Below the pieces are notes generated by a model. It was not told where the DNA came from. It did no database searches and saw only the letters and a list, made by a program, of their open reading frames with translations. DNA of 48,558 nt from Microbacterium aurantiacum (GTDB lineage: Bacteria > Actinomycetota > Actinomycetes > Actinomycetales > Microbacteriaceae). Positions 26,924 through 36,531 of this stretch are shown here, one piece after another. The stretch is from NCBI RefSeq assembly GCF_021654035.1, contig NZ_JAJPDW010000010.1:1-48558 (forward strand), written 5' to 3'. Numbering within the stretch: position 1 is the first letter of the stretch; each line of letters starts with the position of its first letter. The translations under genes and the position numbers were made by a program.

Positions 26924-28996
26924 GTGACCTCCGAGTACTCCGCCCACCACCTCCAGGTGCTCGAAGGCCTCGAGGCCGTCCGCAAGCGCCCCGGTATGTA
27001 CATCGGTTCGACCGACTCCCGCGGTCTCATGCACTGCGTGTGGGAGATCATCGACAACGCCGTGGACGAGGCCCTCGGCGGCCACGGCGACAAGATCGAG
27101 ATCATCCTCCACGCGGACGGCAGTGTCGAGGTGCGCGACCGCGCCCGGGGCATTCCCGTGGACGTCGAGCCCCGCACCGGCCTCACCGGCGTGGAGGTCG
27201 TGTTCACGAAGCTGCACGCCGGCGGCAAGTTCGGGGGAGGGTCCTACGCGGCCTCGGGTGGACTCCACGGTGTCGGCGCCTCGGTGGTCAACGCGCTGTC
27301 CGAGCGCCTCGACGTCGAGGTGGACCGCGGCGGCAAGACCCACGCGATGTCCTTCCACCGCGGGGAGCCCGGCATCTTCGCAGGACCCCAACCGGATTCG
27401 CCCTTCTCGCCGTTCGAGAAGTCTTCGGAGCTGCGGGTCGTCGGGAAGGCGCCCCGGGGTGTCACGGGTACGCGCATCCGGTACTGGGCCGACCGTCAGA
27501 TCTTCACCAGGGATGCCGCCTTCATCCTGGACGAACTCGAGCAGCGCGCCCGTCAGACCGCCTTCCTCGTGCCGGGACTCGAGATCCTGATCATCGATGA
27601 GCGCGGCGACGAGCGCATCGAGACCAGCTACCGCTACGACGGCGGCATCTCGGAGTTCACCGACTTCCTCGCCCCCGACCCCGCGGTCACCGATACGTGG
27701 CGGCTGCAGGGCGAAGGCCGTTTCACGGAGACCGTGCCCGTCCTGCAGCCTTCCGGCGCGATGGTCCCCACCGAAGTGGAGCGCACGTGCATCGTCGACG
27801 TCGCCCTTCGCTGGGGGACCGGGTACGCCACGGTCACGCGTTCCTTCGTGAACATCATCGCCACCCCCAAGGGCGGCACGCACCAGGCCGGGTTCGAACA
27901 GGGCCTGATGAAAGTCATCCGCGATCAGGTCGCTCAGAATGCTCGGCGCCTGAAGGTGGGCGCGGGCGAGAAGCTGGAGAAGGACGACATCCTCGCCGGG
28001 GTCACCGCCGTCCTCACCGTGAGCTTCCCCGAGCCGCAGTTCGAGGGACAGACCAAGGAGATCCTCGGCACCCCGGGCATCCGCGCGATCGTCTCCACCG
28101 TGGTGGGCAAGGAGCTCGCGGCACGGTTCTCCTCGTCCAAGCGCGACGACAAGGCGCAGACAGCCCTGGTCCTCGACAAGGTCGTTTCGGAGATGAAGGC
28201 ACGCATCTCCGCCCGGACGCACAAAGAGACCCAGCGCCGGAAGAACGCGCTCGAATCCTCGTCCCTGCCCGCGAAGCTCGCCGACTGCCGGACGAGTGAC
28301 GTGGACCAGACGGAGCTGTTCATCGTCGAGGGCGACTCCGCGCTCGGGACGGCCAAGCACGCCCGCAACAGCGAGTATCAGGCTCTGCTGCCGATCCGGG
28401 GGAAGATCCTCAACGTGCAGAAGGCGTCGGTCAGCGACATGCTCTCCAACGCCGAGTGCGCTGCCATCATCCAGACCATCGGCGCGGGCTCCGGTCGCTC
28501 TTTCGACCTCGACGCGGCGCGGTACGGCAAGATCATCCTCATGAGCGACGCCGACGTCGACGGCGCGCACATCCGGACCCTCCTGCTGACTCTGTTCTTC
28601 CGCTACATGCGTCCCCTCATCGAAGCGGGCCGCGTCTACGCCGCGGTCCCGCCGCTCCACCGCGTGATCGTGATGAATCCCGGATCGAAGCCGAACGAGA
28701 CAATCTACACGTACTCGGAGAAGGAACTGCACACCCTGCTTGCGCGTCTGCAGAAGTCCGGCAAGCGGTGGCACGACCCCATTCAGCGGTACAAGGGCCT
28801 CGGCGAGATGGATGCCGATCAGCTCGCGACGACCACGATGGACCGCAACGGGCGAACGCTGCGGCGGGTCCGCGTCGAGGACGCCGAAGCCGCGATGAAC
28901 GTGTTCGAGCTGCTCATGGGCTCGGAGGTCGCGCCGCGACGCGACTTCATCGTCTCGTCGGCGGACCGCCTGGATCGCGAGGCGATCGACGCCTGA
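26924..28996 (+). CDS. parE: DNA topoisomerase IV subunit B
   Basis: A 690-residue type II topoisomerase ATPase subunit. The GHKL fold has VRKRPGMYIGST, WEIIDNAVDEAL with the catalytic glutamate and asparagine, and GGGSYAASGGLHGVGASVVN at the ATP lid. The TOPRIM domain has LFIVEGDSALGTAKHARN and ILMSDADVDGAHIRTLL. The protein ends with KGLGEMDADQLATTTMD. GyrB and ParE are hard to separate by eye. I favour ParE from context: it faces the ParC-like gene, and actinobacteria commonly have topo IV near sigA, dut and dxs. GTG 26924 fits the usual start at MTSEYSAHHLQVLEGLEAVR. Confidence 0.88.
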   Translation: MTSEYSAHHLQVLEGLEAVRKRPGMYIGSTDSRGLMHCVWEIIDNAVDEALGGHGDKIEIILHADGSVEVRDRARGIPVDVEPRTGLTGVEVVFTKLHAGGKFGGGSYAASGGLHGVGASVVNALSERLDVEVDRGGKTHAMSFHRGEPGIFAGPQPDSPFSPFEKSSELRVVGKAPRGVTGTRIRYWADRQIFTRDAAFILDELEQRARQTAFLVPGLEILIIDERGDERIETSYRYDGGISEFTDFLAPDPAVTDTWRLQGEGRFTETVPVLQPSGAMVPTEVERTCIVDVALRWGTGYATVTRSFVNIIATPKGGTHQAGFEQGLMKVIRDQVAQNARRLKVGAGEKLEKDDILAGVTAVLTVSFPEPQFEGQTKEILGTPGIRAIVSTVVGKELAARFSSSKRDDKAQTALVLDKVVSEMKARISARTHKETQRRKNALESSSLPAKLADCRTSDVDQTELFIVEGDSALGTAKHARNSEYQALLPIRGKILNVQKASVSDMLSNAECAAIIQTIGAGSGRSFDLDAARYGKIILMSDADVDGAHIRTLLLTLFFRYMRPLIEAGRVYAAVPPLHRVIVMNPGSKPNETIYTYSEKELHTLLARLQKSGKRWHDPIQRYKGLGEMDADQLATTTMDRNGRTLRRVRVEDAEAAMNVFELLMGSEVAPRRDFIVSSADRLDREAIDA

Positions 28997-29022
28997 CCGC
29001 CGCGCGCGGCGGTCAGGCGTCG
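28987..29022. terminator. bidirectional hairpin overlapping the parE stop codon
   Basis: A perfect 16-base stem (CGACGCCTGACCGCCG and its complement) with a CGCG loop includes the parE stop codon and ends two bases before the parC stop. Confidence 0.8.
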
Positions 29023-29024
29023 TC

Positions 29025-31478
29025 TCAGAGAGCCGCCGTGCCCACGGCGGCGATGACCGCGTCGAGCGGCTGGCCCGAGGCGTCGCGCTTGGCGCCGACG
29101 TCGGGGAGCGCGCGCACCGCCCCGTCCGCCGCGACCGCACGCGGATCCACTCCGACCCACGCCAGGGTGAGCACGTCCTCTCCGCGAAGGAACCGCTGGG
29201 CCCGGACGCCGCCGGTCGCCCGGCCCTTGGCCGGGAACTCCGAGTACGCCGACACCTTGCCGCTGCCGGCATCCGTGCCCGGCAAGGCCGTCGTCGTCCC
29301 TGCGATGGTGACCACGACGGCCTCCTCGGTCGAGGAGAGAGCGGTGAAGGAGATCACCCGAGCGCCCTCGCCCAGCCGGATCCCCGCCATCCCGCCTGCG
29401 GCCCGACCCTGAGGGCGGACCGACGCCGCGTCGAAGCGGAGCAGTTGGGCATCGGACGTGACGAAGACGAGCTCCGCACCATCGGCGGCGGGCGCGGCGC
29501 CGACGACCGCGTCGCCGGGCTTCAGCGAGATGATCTCCACGTCCGGCTTGCCGGCGATCTCGTCGGCCGCGACCCGTTTGACCACCCCGTCCCGGGTGCC
29601 GAGGGCGATGACCGGGTCCGCGACGAGCGGCACGATCGCGACGACGTGCTCGCCCGCGGGCACGCCGATGTACTGGTCCGCGCGGACCCCGGCGGCCATC
29701 TGGATCGAGTTCCCGGGCACCGACGGCAGGTCGACGGGGGAGAAGCGCACCAGTCGTCCGGACGACGTGACCGCACCCAGATCACCTCTGGTGGTGGTGT
29801 CGACCGCATTCCGGATCGCATCGTGCTTCGAGCGGCGGGCCGGAGGGACGATGCCGCCGTTCGGCGCGTCGGCGATCAACTCGGCGCGCACCATCCGTCC
29901 CGTCGCGGAGAAGTACACCCGGCAGGGCGCGTCGGCGATCTGCAGATCGGCCGGTGCGGCGGCTCGCGACCGCGAGGGCACCGGCCCGCCGTTGAGGAGC
30001 AGCGTCCGCCGCGGCGTGCCGTAGGCCTCGGCGGCGGCTTCGAGCTCGCGCGCGACCTGCGCCCGGAGCAGCCGATCACTCGCCAGCAGCTCTTCGAGCG
30101 CCGCGATCTCGGCCTTCAACTCGTCGCGTTCCGCTTCCAGCTCGATGCGTGAGAAGCGGGTGAGGCGACGCAGCTGCAGTTCGAGGATGTAATCGGCCTG
30201 GAGCGTAGAGAGGTCGAAGACGTCCATCAGACGCTGACGCGCCTGCGCGGTGTCATCGGAGCCGCGGATGAGCTGGATGACCTCGTCGATGTCGAGGATC
30301 GCGATCAGCAGACCCTCGACGAGGTGGAGGCGGGCCTGGCGTTTGGCGAGTCGGAAGCGACTGCGGCGGGTGACGACCTGAATCCGGTGGTCGAGATACA
30401 CCCGGAGCAGATCCTTGAGCCCGAGCGTCTGCGGCTGCCCGTCGACGAGCGCGACGTTGTTGATGCCGAAGGAGTCCTCCAGCGGCGTGAGGCGGTAGAG
30501 CTGCTCCAGGACGGCGTTCGGATCGAACCCGGTCTTCACCCCGATCACCAGGCGGAGTCCGTGGTTGCGGTCCGTGAGGTCGGTCACATCGGCGATGCCG
30601 GTGAGCTTCTTCGCCCCCACGGCATCCTTGATCTTCTCGATGACGCGCTCGGGTCCGACCATATAGGGCAGCTCCGTCACCACCAGCCCGGTGCGTCGCG
30701 GACCGAGGGACTCCACCGACACCTTGGCCCTCGTGCGGAAGCTCCCGCGCCCCCCGGCGTAGGCGTCCTTGATGCCGTCGACCCCGAGGATCACGCCGCC
30801 GCCCGGGAGGTCGGGGCCGGGGACGAATTCCATCAGCTCGTCCAACGTGGCGTGCGGGTTCTCGAGCAGGTGGATGGCGGCTGCGACCACCTCGATGAGG
30901 TTGTGCGGCGCCATGTTCGTGGCCATCCCCACGGCGATCCCCGTCGTGCCGTTCACGAGGAGATTGGGAAACGCCGCAGGCAGAACCTCGGGCTGCTGGA
31001 ACTGCCCGTCGTAGTTGGGGATGAAGTCCACGACGTCCTCGTCGAGGTTCTCCGTCAGCGCCAGCGCGGCGGGAGCGAGGCGCGCCTCCGTGTAGCGGGC
31101 CGCCGCGGGGCCGTCATCGAGGGATCCGAAGTTGCCGTGTCCGTCGACGAGGGGCACCCGGAGGGCGAATCCCTGCGCCAGCCGCACCAAGGCGTCGTAG
31201 ATCGCGGAGTCTCCGTGCGGGTGCAGCTTGCCCATGACCTCGCCCACGACGCGGGCGCTCTTGACGTGGCCGCGATCGGGTCGCAGGCCCATGTCGGCCA
31301 TCTGGTACAGGATGCGGCGTTGCACAGGCTTCAAACCGTCACGCGCGTCGGGAAGCGCACGCGAGTAGATGACCGAGTAGGCGTACTCGAGGAACGATCC
31401 CTGCATCTCGGCCGAGACATCGACGTCCTCGATGCGGCTGAGATCGGGCGGCGGCGAATCGGTGCGGGATGCGGGCAT
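29025..31478 (-). CDS. parC: DNA topoisomerase IV subunit A
   Basis: An 817-residue DNA-cleaving subunit. The active-site tyrosine is residue 129 in [12 protein letters not shown]. The quinolone-binding region reads [18 protein letters not shown], with the susceptible-type Ser-91 and Asp-95. A long coiled coil ([20 protein letters not shown]) leads to a C-terminal beta-propeller with repeats such as [15 protein letters not shown]. No GyrA box (QRRGGKG) is visible, which supports ParC over GyrA. I prefer ATG 31478 over the GTG at 31523 because the family-like sequence begins after [20 protein letters not shown]. It faces parE tail to tail rather than lying in one operon. Confidence 0.9.
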   Translation of the reverse strand: MPASRTDSPPPDLSRIEDVDVSAEMQGSFLEYAYSVIYSRALPDARDGLKPVQRRILYQMADMGLRPDRGHVKSARVVGEVMGKLHPHGDSAIYDALVRLAQGFALRVPLVDGHGNFGSLDDGPAAARYTEARLAPAALALTENLDEDVVDFIPNYDGQFQQPEVLPAAFPNLLVNGTTGIAVGMATNMAPHNLIEVVAAAIHLLENPHATLDELMEFVPGPDLPGGGVILGVDGIKDAYAGGRGSFRTRAKVSVESLGPRRTGLVVTELPYMVGPERVIEKIKDAVGAKKLTGIADVTDLTDRNHGLRLVIGVKTGFDPNAVLEQLYRLTPLEDSFGINNVALVDGQPQTLGLKDLLRVYLDHRIQVVTRRSRFRLAKRQARLHLVEGLLIAILDIDEVIQLIRGSDDTAQARQRLMDVFDLSTLQADYILELQLRRLTRFSRIELEAERDELKAEIAALEELLASDRLLRAQVARELEAAAEAYGTPRRTLLLNGGPVPSRSRAAAPADLQIADAPCRVYFSATGRMVRAELIADAPNGGIVPPARRSKHDAIRNAVDTTTRGDLGAVTSSGRLVRFSPVDLPSVPGNSIQMAAGVRADQYIGVPAGEHVVAIVPLVADPVIALGTRDGVVKRVAADEIAGKPDVEIISLKPGDAVVGAAPAADGAELVFVTSDAQLLRFDAASVRPQGRAAGGMAGIRLGEGARVISFTALSSTEEAVVVTIAGTTTALPGTDAGSGKVSAYSEFPAKGRATGGVRAQRFLRGEDVLTLAWVGVDPRAVAADGAVRALPDVGAKRDASGQPLDAVIAAVGTAAL

Positions 31479-31544
31479 GACAGAAGGCCTCGGGTCTCGG
31501 GCGTAAGAACGGGGCCGCGTCACGCGTGTGCGAGACTGGCCCGG

Positions 31545-32654
31545 ATGTCCTTCAGCCTACCCGCGGACCCTTCTTCGGCCCGGAGCCTCACCGATGTCGC
31601 ACGGGAAGCCATGGCCGCTCTGGGCGGACGTTCCCAGTGGTTCGGCCCGGCCACCAGCACCATCGTCTTCGTCATCGACGGCCTCGGCGCCGCGAACCTC
31701 GGGGCACGTTCCGGGCACGCGCGCTTCCTCTCGGCCCACCGCGGAAAGAAGGATGTCGCACGCTCGGTGTTCCCCTCGACGACTGCGGCTGCTCTGACGA
31801 GCCTGCTGACCGGAACCGCGCCGGGGCGTCATGGGATCGTCGGCTACCGCACCCGTGTCCCCGGGACCGGAATCGTCGCCAACCAGCTCCGCGGGTGGGA
31901 GGCGGGGGAGTTGCCCGACGACTGGCAGCGCGCCGAACCCCTCACCGCGACTCGGCGGAGCTTCGTCGTCACGCGACCGGAATACGTCGGAAGCGGATTC
32001 ACCCGTGCCACCGTCGGCGACGCGGACGTCGAAGCGCTGAGCGCCCTCGAGGAGCGGGCGGCACGCGCGGCCGAACTCGCGGCGCGGCATCCCGGATCCT
32101 TCGTCTATCTCTACGCACCGGACCTGGACGCGATCGGGCACAAGCACGGCTGGGAATCGGACGCGTGGACGGCGGCGTTGGAGCGCGTCGACGCCGTGGT
32201 CCGCGATCTTGCTCGGGACATCTCACCGACCACCGGACTGATCGTCACCGCCGACCACGGCATGATCGACGTCCCCCGCCACCGCCACGTGCTTCTCGGG
32301 GAAGGTGACGAGCTGCTCACCGACGTCGAGGACATCGGCGGCGAGCCCCGGATGCTGCACCTCTACACCCCACCCGGCACCGCCGCCGATGTGGCCCGGC
32401 GCTGGCGCGACGCCGAGTCGAGCCGCGCATGGGTGATGACCCGGGACGAAGCGATCGCTTCGGGGTTGTTCGGCCCCGTCGACGCCGCGGTCGCGCCCCG
32501 GATCGGGGATGTCCTCGTTGCCGCGCGCTCCGCGATCGCGTACTACGACGATCGCCTCCATGACAAGGCGCCGCAACGGATGGTGGGCCAGCACGGCTCT
32601 CTGACCTCCGAGGAACGGATCGTTCCTCTGGTCAGGCTGGGCGCCTTCGCCTGA
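31545..32654 (+). CDS. alkaline-phosphatase-fold nucleotide pyrophosphatase/phosphodiesterase
   Basis: A 369-residue protein of the nucleotide pyrophosphatase/phosphodiesterase group. The metal ligand is in [14 protein letters not shown]. The nucleophile is a threonine in [17 protein letters not shown], and [10 protein letters not shown] is typical. Further metal ligands are in [15 protein letters not shown] and [18 protein letters not shown], and [16 protein letters not shown] closes the active site. No signal peptide is seen, so it should act in the cytoplasm. The substrate is unknown. It is divergent from parC and converges with sepH, with three bases between the stop codons. Confidence 0.88.
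   Translation: MSFSLPADPSSARSLTDVAREAMAALGGRSQWFGPATSTIVFVIDGLGAANLGARSGHARFLSAHRGKKDVARSVFPSTTAAALTSLLTGTAPGRHGIVGYRTRVPGTGIVANQLRGWEAGELPDDWQRAEPLTATRRSFVVTRPEYVGSGFTRATVGDADVEALSALEERAARAAELAARHPGSFVYLYAPDLDAIGHKHGWESDAWTAALERVDAVVRDLARDISPTTGLIVTADHGMIDVPRHRHVLLGEGDELLTDVEDIGGEPRMLHLYTPPGTAADVARRWRDAESSRAWVMTRDEAIASGLFGPVDAAVAPRIGDVLVAARSAIAYYDDRLHDKAPQRMVGQHGSLTSEERIVPLVRLGAFA
32601..32635. terminator. hairpin inside the 3' end of the phosphodiesterase gene
   Basis: CTGACC and GAGGAACG pair with CGTTCCTC and GGTCAG around a GAT loop, with a small internal loop. It lies within the last coding part, 19 bases before the stop, and faces sepH, so it may terminate both. Confidence 0.5.
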
Positions 32655-32657
32655 GCC

Positions 32658-33689
32658 TCAGTCCTCGGATCGTGCCCCGAAGACGATCTCATCCCAGGAG
32701 GGCATGGAGGTCCGCCCCTTGCGCCGCCCGCCCTCGGCGACCGCGGACGGGGCCTGTTCGCGCGGCGTCTCGGGCTCGGCATCCTCGTCCGTCTGTTCGT
32801 ACCCGGGCTCGAGGGCATCGAAAAGAGCCACGGGAGCGTGCGGTCGAGGCGACTCTTCCTCCTCCGCGGCGGGCAACGGCTCGCGCTGGCCGCGGCGTCG
32901 CCGGAGGGCCTCGAGCAGGTCGGCTGTCTCGGCCGAGGTGAGCGCGGGCTCATCGGCTCTCTTGATCGCCGCTTTGGACACCGCCGGCGCGACGGGGGTG
33001 GGCAGCTCGGGCGACGCGATCGACGCGTCGAGGTGGCGAGGTCCGAATGCTCCGCTGTCGAACTTCGAATCATCAGCCGACGCCTGCGCCGTCTCCAGCG
33101 CCCGCAGTCGCGGGATGAGCCCTTCCGGCAGTGGACCCTGACGCGAGAGCTGGATGGCATCCGCGTTCAGCGGCGAGAGCGTGCTGCGCCGGGGGTCGAA
33201 GCCCCACCGTGCGTCGTGGTCGATCTCGGCGGCCGTGAACTCCAGCTTCACCACCCAGCCGGTCGGCTCTTTCCAGCTCGTCCATCGCTCGCGGGAGGCC
33301 GTGACCTCCGCAAGCTTCGCGCGCACCGCAGCACCGAACGTGGTGTTCGCGTCGCCGTCGAAATCGTTGCCGAGCAGAACCGGCACGGCGAGCGCCTGTC
33401 CGACGACGTGCTCGCGCTCAGCGAGCACGGGCCCCTCGAAGCGAGCGACATCCTCGACCCGCGCGCCGAGCAGCTCGGCCACCTCCGCCGCACTGAGACC
33501 GGCGCGGATGTGCGATTGGATCTCGCGGGGACTGGGGCGGGGCGTACCCGCATCGGGGTCGCGTTCGCGCCGGGCACGACGCACCTCCGCGCGCAGCACA
33601 TCATCGATGGCGAGAGAGAAGCGGTCGCCCGACTCGTTCGCCAGGACGATGCGATCGTCCTCCGTGGCGATCACTTTGAGCTGTTCCAT
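32658..33689 (-). CDS. sepH: septation protein SepH
   Basis: A 343-residue actinobacterial division protein that in Streptomyces stimulates FtsZ assembly. The N-terminal domain (MEQLKVIATEDDRIVLANES, then SPREIQSHIRAGLSAAEVAE and LLGARVEDVARFEGPVLAER) contains a helix-turn-helix-like fold of the DUF3071 type. The middle is variable and acidic. The C-terminal RRKGRTSMPSWDEIVFGARS is the conserved short FtsZ-associated motif. ATG 33689 has GGAGGGGC as ribosome site. The open frame upstream to 33812 lacks family similarity. Its position beside DUF4193, DUF3093 and dut is conserved in many actinobacteria. Confidence 0.9.
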   Translation of the reverse strand: MEQLKVIATEDDRIVLANESGDRFSLAIDDVLRAEVRRARRERDPDAGTPRPSPREIQSHIRAGLSAAEVAELLGARVEDVARFEGPVLAEREHVVGQALAVPVLLGNDFDGDANTTFGAAVRAKLAEVTASRERWTSWKEPTGWVVKLEFTAAEIDHDARWGFDPRRSTLSPLNADAIQLSRQGPLPEGLIPRLRALETAQASADDSKFDSGAFGPRHLDASIASPELPTPVAPAVSKAAIKRADEPALTSAETADLLEALRRRRGQREPLPAAEEEESPRPHAPVALFDALEPGYEQTDEDAEPETPREQAPSAVAEGGRRKGRTSMPSWDEIVFGARSED

Positions 33690-33910
33690 GCGGAAGCCCC
33701 TCCGATCAGAGTGTCGGTCCATGCTGACACGCACTTCCGGGGGGCCCGGGAATATCCTGCGCGCGCCGCGAGTTTGATCGGTTCGCAGCATCCGCCGGCG
33801 AGCGGCCCGCATTTGCGAATCGGACCGTGGTCATGCAAACTATGGCCGCCCGTCAGGGCACGCACAGCGACCCACCCGAGAGAATCACCCGGAAGTAGAG
33901 ACGTCCACGC

Positions 33911-34201
33911 ATGGCCACCGATTACGACGCCCCCCGCAAGACCGAGGACGACAGCGAGTCGATCGAGGCGCTCAAGGAGCGCGTTCCCGACAAGATGTCC
34001 GGTGCGGTGGACGTGGAGGACGCCGACAACCCCTCGGGCTTCGAACTCCCCGGTGCCGACCTCTCCGACCTCGATCTGGACGTCGTCGTCCTGCCCCCAC
34101 AGCAGGACGAGTTCACCTGCGCGAGCTGCTTCCTCGTGAAGCACCGCTCCCAGGTCGACCACGACAGCGCCGACGGTCCTATCTGCCGGGAGTGCTCCTG
34201 A
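33911..34201 (+). CDS. DUF4193 zinc-ribbon protein
   Basis: A 96-residue protein, acidic in its first 60 residues (IEALKERVPDKMSGAVDVED, then LPGADLSDLDLDVVVLPPQQ). It ends in a zinc ribbon: DEFTCASCFLVKHRSQ then GPICRECS, with two CxxC pairs. The family is universal in actinobacteria and beside sepH and DUF3093 genes. Function unknown. Its 3' end overlaps the convergent DUF3093 gene by 23 bases. The 221-base gap to sepH contains no obvious promoter beyond AT-richer stretches. Confidence 0.9.
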   Translation: MATDYDAPRKTEDDSESIEALKERVPDKMSGAVDVEDADNPSGFELPGADLSDLDLDVVVLPPQQDEFTCASCFLVKHRSQVDHDSADGPICRECS

Positions 34202-34664
34202 CCTGCGCGTGACGGATCGCCGCCGCGAGGCGGTCCGGCGTCCGCGTCGACATCACCCACGACGGCGTCGGATCGTCGGGGTCGATGACCTCGACGGTCA
34301 CCGTCGCATCGATCCCCCCGCGGATGAGATGCCATGAGTCGCGTGCCAGACGCGCTCCGCGCGCGAGGCGCGCATCCTCACCTTCGTCCACCCGCGGATC
34401 TGCCAGGTGATGGACCTCGATTCGCGCACGCCCCGCACGGAGCGCGCCGTCACGGACTTCGATCACCGGGGAACCGGCGATCATCAGTGCCACGACGGCC
34501 ACACCGACGGCGAGCCCCGCGATCAGCGCGAGGGTCGTGTCGATCGGAACGAAGACCAGTGAGGCCATGGGGGCGACGACGGCCGCGGAGACGAGGATCC
34601 ACAACGACGGCGTGAGCCTCTCGCGGTACACGCCTTCGCCGATGCTCTGTGTGTGCTTCTGCAT
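34179..34664 (-). CDS. DUF3093 membrane protein
   Basis: A 161-residue protein with two adjacent membrane helices near the N-terminus (LWILVSAAVVAPMASLVFVP and LALIAGLAVGVAVVALMIAG). An external or cytoplasmic beta-rich domain follows, with VIEVRDGALRAGRARIEVHH and GGIDATVTVEVIDPDDPTPS, which matches DUF3093. Function unknown; the family always sits near dut in actinobacteria. Its ATG at 34664 is only 12 bases from the dut start on the other strand, so its promoter must lie within the dut coding region. Its 3' end overlaps DUF4193. Confidence 0.85.
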   Translation of the reverse strand: MQKHTQSIGEGVYRERLTPSLWILVSAAVVAPMASLVFVPIDTTLALIAGLAVGVAVVALMIAGSPVIEVRDGALRAGRARIEVHHLADPRVDEGEDARLARGARLARDSWHLIRGGIDATVTVEVIDPDDPTPSWVMSTRTPDRLAAAIRHAQVRSTPGR

Positions 34665-34679
34665 TACCCTCGATGGGTG
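34665..34679 (+). promoter_or_regulatory. leaderless -10 element of dut
   Basis: TACCCT at 34665-34670 is followed by six bases and GTG 34677. The hexamer directly adjoins the DUF3093 start codon on the opposite strand. Confidence 0.6.
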
Positions 34680-35129
34680 ACTTCAACGGTGGACATCCCC
34701 ATTATCGCGGCAGAGCCGCCGCGCTACGCGCACCCCGGCGATGCGGGGGCGGATCTCGTGTCCGCGGAGGCGGTCCGCCTGGACCCCGGACACCGCGCAC
34801 TGGTCCGCACCGGCGTGCGAATCGCCCTCCCCGACGGGTTCGCGGCGTTCGTCGTCCCCCGCAGCGGACTCGCCGCCAAGCACGGCATCACCGTGGTCAA
34901 CGCGCCGGGAACCGTCGACGCGGGGTACCGTGGCGAAATCATGGTCACGCTCCTGAACACCGATCGGGAGCACCCCTACGACGTCTCGGTCGGCGATCGC
35001 ATCGCGCAGCTGATCGTCATGCCGGTCGCCCGGGCGCAGTTCCTTCCCGTCGAGGAGCTCCCCGACAGCGTCCGCGGCGCAGGAGGCTTCGGCTCGACCG
35101 GATACACCCAGGATGGAGAATTCCGATGA
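34677..35129 (+). CDS. dut: dUTP diphosphatase
   Basis: A 150-residue trimeric dUTPase that hydrolyses dUTP to dUMP, keeping uracil out of DNA. All five motifs are present: HPGDAGADL (motif 1), PRSGLAAKHGI (motif 2), NAPGTVDAGYRGEI (motif 3 with the catalytic Asp-81), GDRIAQLIV (motif 4) and the mobile tail RGAGGFGSTG (motif 5). GTG 34677 is set by the leaderless promoter; an upstream ATG at 34653 would overlap the DUF3093 gene start. It heads the dut-DUF3710-DUF3159 operon through four-base overlaps. Confidence 0.95.
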   Translation: MTSTVDIPIIAAEPPRYAHPGDAGADLVSAEAVRLDPGHRALVRTGVRIALPDGFAAFVVPRSGLAAKHGITVVNAPGTVDAGYRGEIMVTLLNTDREHPYDVSVGDRIAQLIVMPVARAQFLPVEELPDSVRGAGGFGSTGYTQDGEFR

Positions 35130-35722
35130 CCGATCCCACTTCCGCCGGCGACCTGGTCCCGGCATCCGGTGACCGCGCGTCGGCCGGACCCTTCGACGAG
35201 AGCGAAGCGAACCCGGTCCGTCCCTACATCGACCTCGGCGGAATCAAGATCCTCCCGCGGGAAGGCCTGAACCTGCGACTGGAAGTCGAGGAGCAGACCA
35301 AGCGGATCGTCGCGGTCGGTCTGGACTACGCGGACTCGACCCTGCAGGTGCAGCCCTTCGCCGCGTCGCGATCCCAGGGACTGTGGGAGGAGACCCGCGA
35401 GCAGATCCGGACGCAGATCCGCCAGCAGGGTGGACGCGTCGAGGAGAGGGAAGGTCCGCTCGGACCGGAACTCCTCGCCGAGGTCCCCGTCGTCGCGGGC
35501 GCCGACGGCGCCGCGGGCAAGCGCCTCGCGCGCTTCGTCGGCGTCGACGGACCGCGCTGGTTCCTCCGGGGTGTCATCGGAGGCGCGGCGACGGCGGATG
35601 TCGACGCCGCCGCCAAGGTCGAGGACCTGTTCCGGTCGATCGTGGTCGTCCGCGGAGGAACGCCGATGCCGCCGCGCGATCTCATCCCACTCCGCATGCC
35701 GGCGACCCCGGGCTCCGCGTGA
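35126..35722 (+). CDS. DUF3710 protein
   Basis: A 198-residue actinobacterial protein recognised by RPYIDLGGIKILPREGLNLR, LQVQPFAASRSQGLWEETRE and GPRWFLRGVIGG. No membrane helix and no catalytic motif I can name. The ATG overlaps the dut stop (ATGA). In actinobacteria it regularly sits between dut and DUF3159, so the three probably share a role around nucleotide or membrane housekeeping, but nothing in the sequence says what. Confidence 0.88.
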   Translation: MTDPTSAGDLVPASGDRASAGPFDESEANPVRPYIDLGGIKILPREGLNLRLEVEEQTKRIVAVGLDYADSTLQVQPFAASRSQGLWEETREQIRTQIRQQGGRVEEREGPLGPELLAEVPVVAGADGAAGKRLARFVGVDGPRWFLRGVIGGAATADVDAAAKVEDLFRSIVVVRGGTPMPPRDLIPLRMPATPGSA

Positions 35723-36504
35723 CCGATCCCGACCGCGACCCCCGCGTCGGCGCGACCGGCGACGCCGCTCCCGCGGACATCCCCCGCGTGGACGAGGGCG
35801 CACCCGGGATGACGCCGCCGCCGGCCCCACGCGCCTCGGAGGTGCTGGGCGCCGCCCTGGGTGACGCCGCCCGAAGGGCCGGGCTCGATCCGAACTCCAC
35901 CGAGGACACGCGGCACGCCGTGTGGAACGCCATGGGGGGCTGGCGCGGCATCCTGGAATCGGTGCTGCCGAGTCTGGCCTTCGTCGTCCTGTTCACCTTC
36001 ACCCAGAACCTGGTCCTCGCCCTCGCGATCTCGGTGGGATCGGCGGCGGTGTTCACCCTGGCCCGTCTGCTGCAGAAGCAGCCGCCCTCGGCGGCGCTCG
36101 GGGGCCTGATCGCAGCGGCTGCCGCTGCCGCACTCGCACTGTGGACCGGACGCGCAGAGGACAACTTCCTCTGGGGATTCCTGACCAACGGCGTCTACGG
36201 GGGCGCGTTCGCCGTATCGGCGCTGGTGGGGTGGCCGCTGATCGGCCTCGCCGCCGGGTTCCTGCTCGGCGAAGGCACCGCATGGCGCCAGGATCGGCGG
36301 AAGCGTCGGACGTTCTTCTGGCTCTCCATCGGGTGGGCGGCGCTCTTCGCCGCACGCTTGCTGGTGCAGGTGCCGTTGTACTTCGCCGGCGACGTGACGG
36401 CGCTCGGCACGGCGAAGCTCCTGATGGGGATTCCACTGTTCGCCCCGATGGTCGCCGTCACCTGGCTCGCCGTCCGTGCTCTCTACCCCGCACAGCCCAA
36501 GTGA
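35719..36504 (+). CDS. DUF3159 membrane protein
   Basis: A 261-residue protein with a proline-rich N-terminus and about five or six membrane helices: SVLPSLAFVVLFTFTQNLVL, ALGGLIAAAAAAALALWTG, GAFAVSALVGWPLIGLAAGF, TFFWLSIGWAALFAARLLVQ and IPLFAPMVAVTWLAVRALYP. The loop GEGTAWRQDRRKRR is characteristic. Its GTG overlaps the DUF3710 stop by four bases (GTGA). Role unknown. It is the last gene of the dut operon, 135 bases before acn. Confidence 0.87.
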   Translation: MTDPDRDPRVGATGDAAPADIPRVDEGAPGMTPPPAPRASEVLGAALGDAARRAGLDPNSTEDTRHAVWNAMGGWRGILESVLPSLAFVVLFTFTQNLVLALAISVGSAAVFTLARLLQKQPPSAALGGLIAAAAAAALALWTGRAEDNFLWGFLTNGVYGGAFAVSALVGWPLIGLAAGFLLGEGTAWRQDRRKRRTFFWLSIGWAALFAARLLVQVPLYFAGDVTALGTAKLLMGIPLFAPMVAVTWLAVRALYPAQPK

Positions 36505-36507
36505 TAC

Positions 36508-36531
36508 ATTTATCTTGACATCAAGATAAAT
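36508..36531. promoter_or_regulatory. 24-base perfect palindrome upstream of aconitase
   Basis: Eleven-base arms around a CA centre, core TATCTTGACATCAAGATA (36511-36528). It lies four bases after the DUF3159 stop and 108 bases before the acn start, and contains a TTGACA that could serve as -35. MarR-family TamR controls aconitase in Streptomyces through a related-looking palindrome; the identity of the two sites is from memory and unverified. Confidence 0.7.

Noticed and set aside
26756..29272. Long minus-strand frame continuous with the DUF7455 gene
   Set aside because: Antisense to parE; a GAGGAGG ribosome site and the family length place the real start at 26755.
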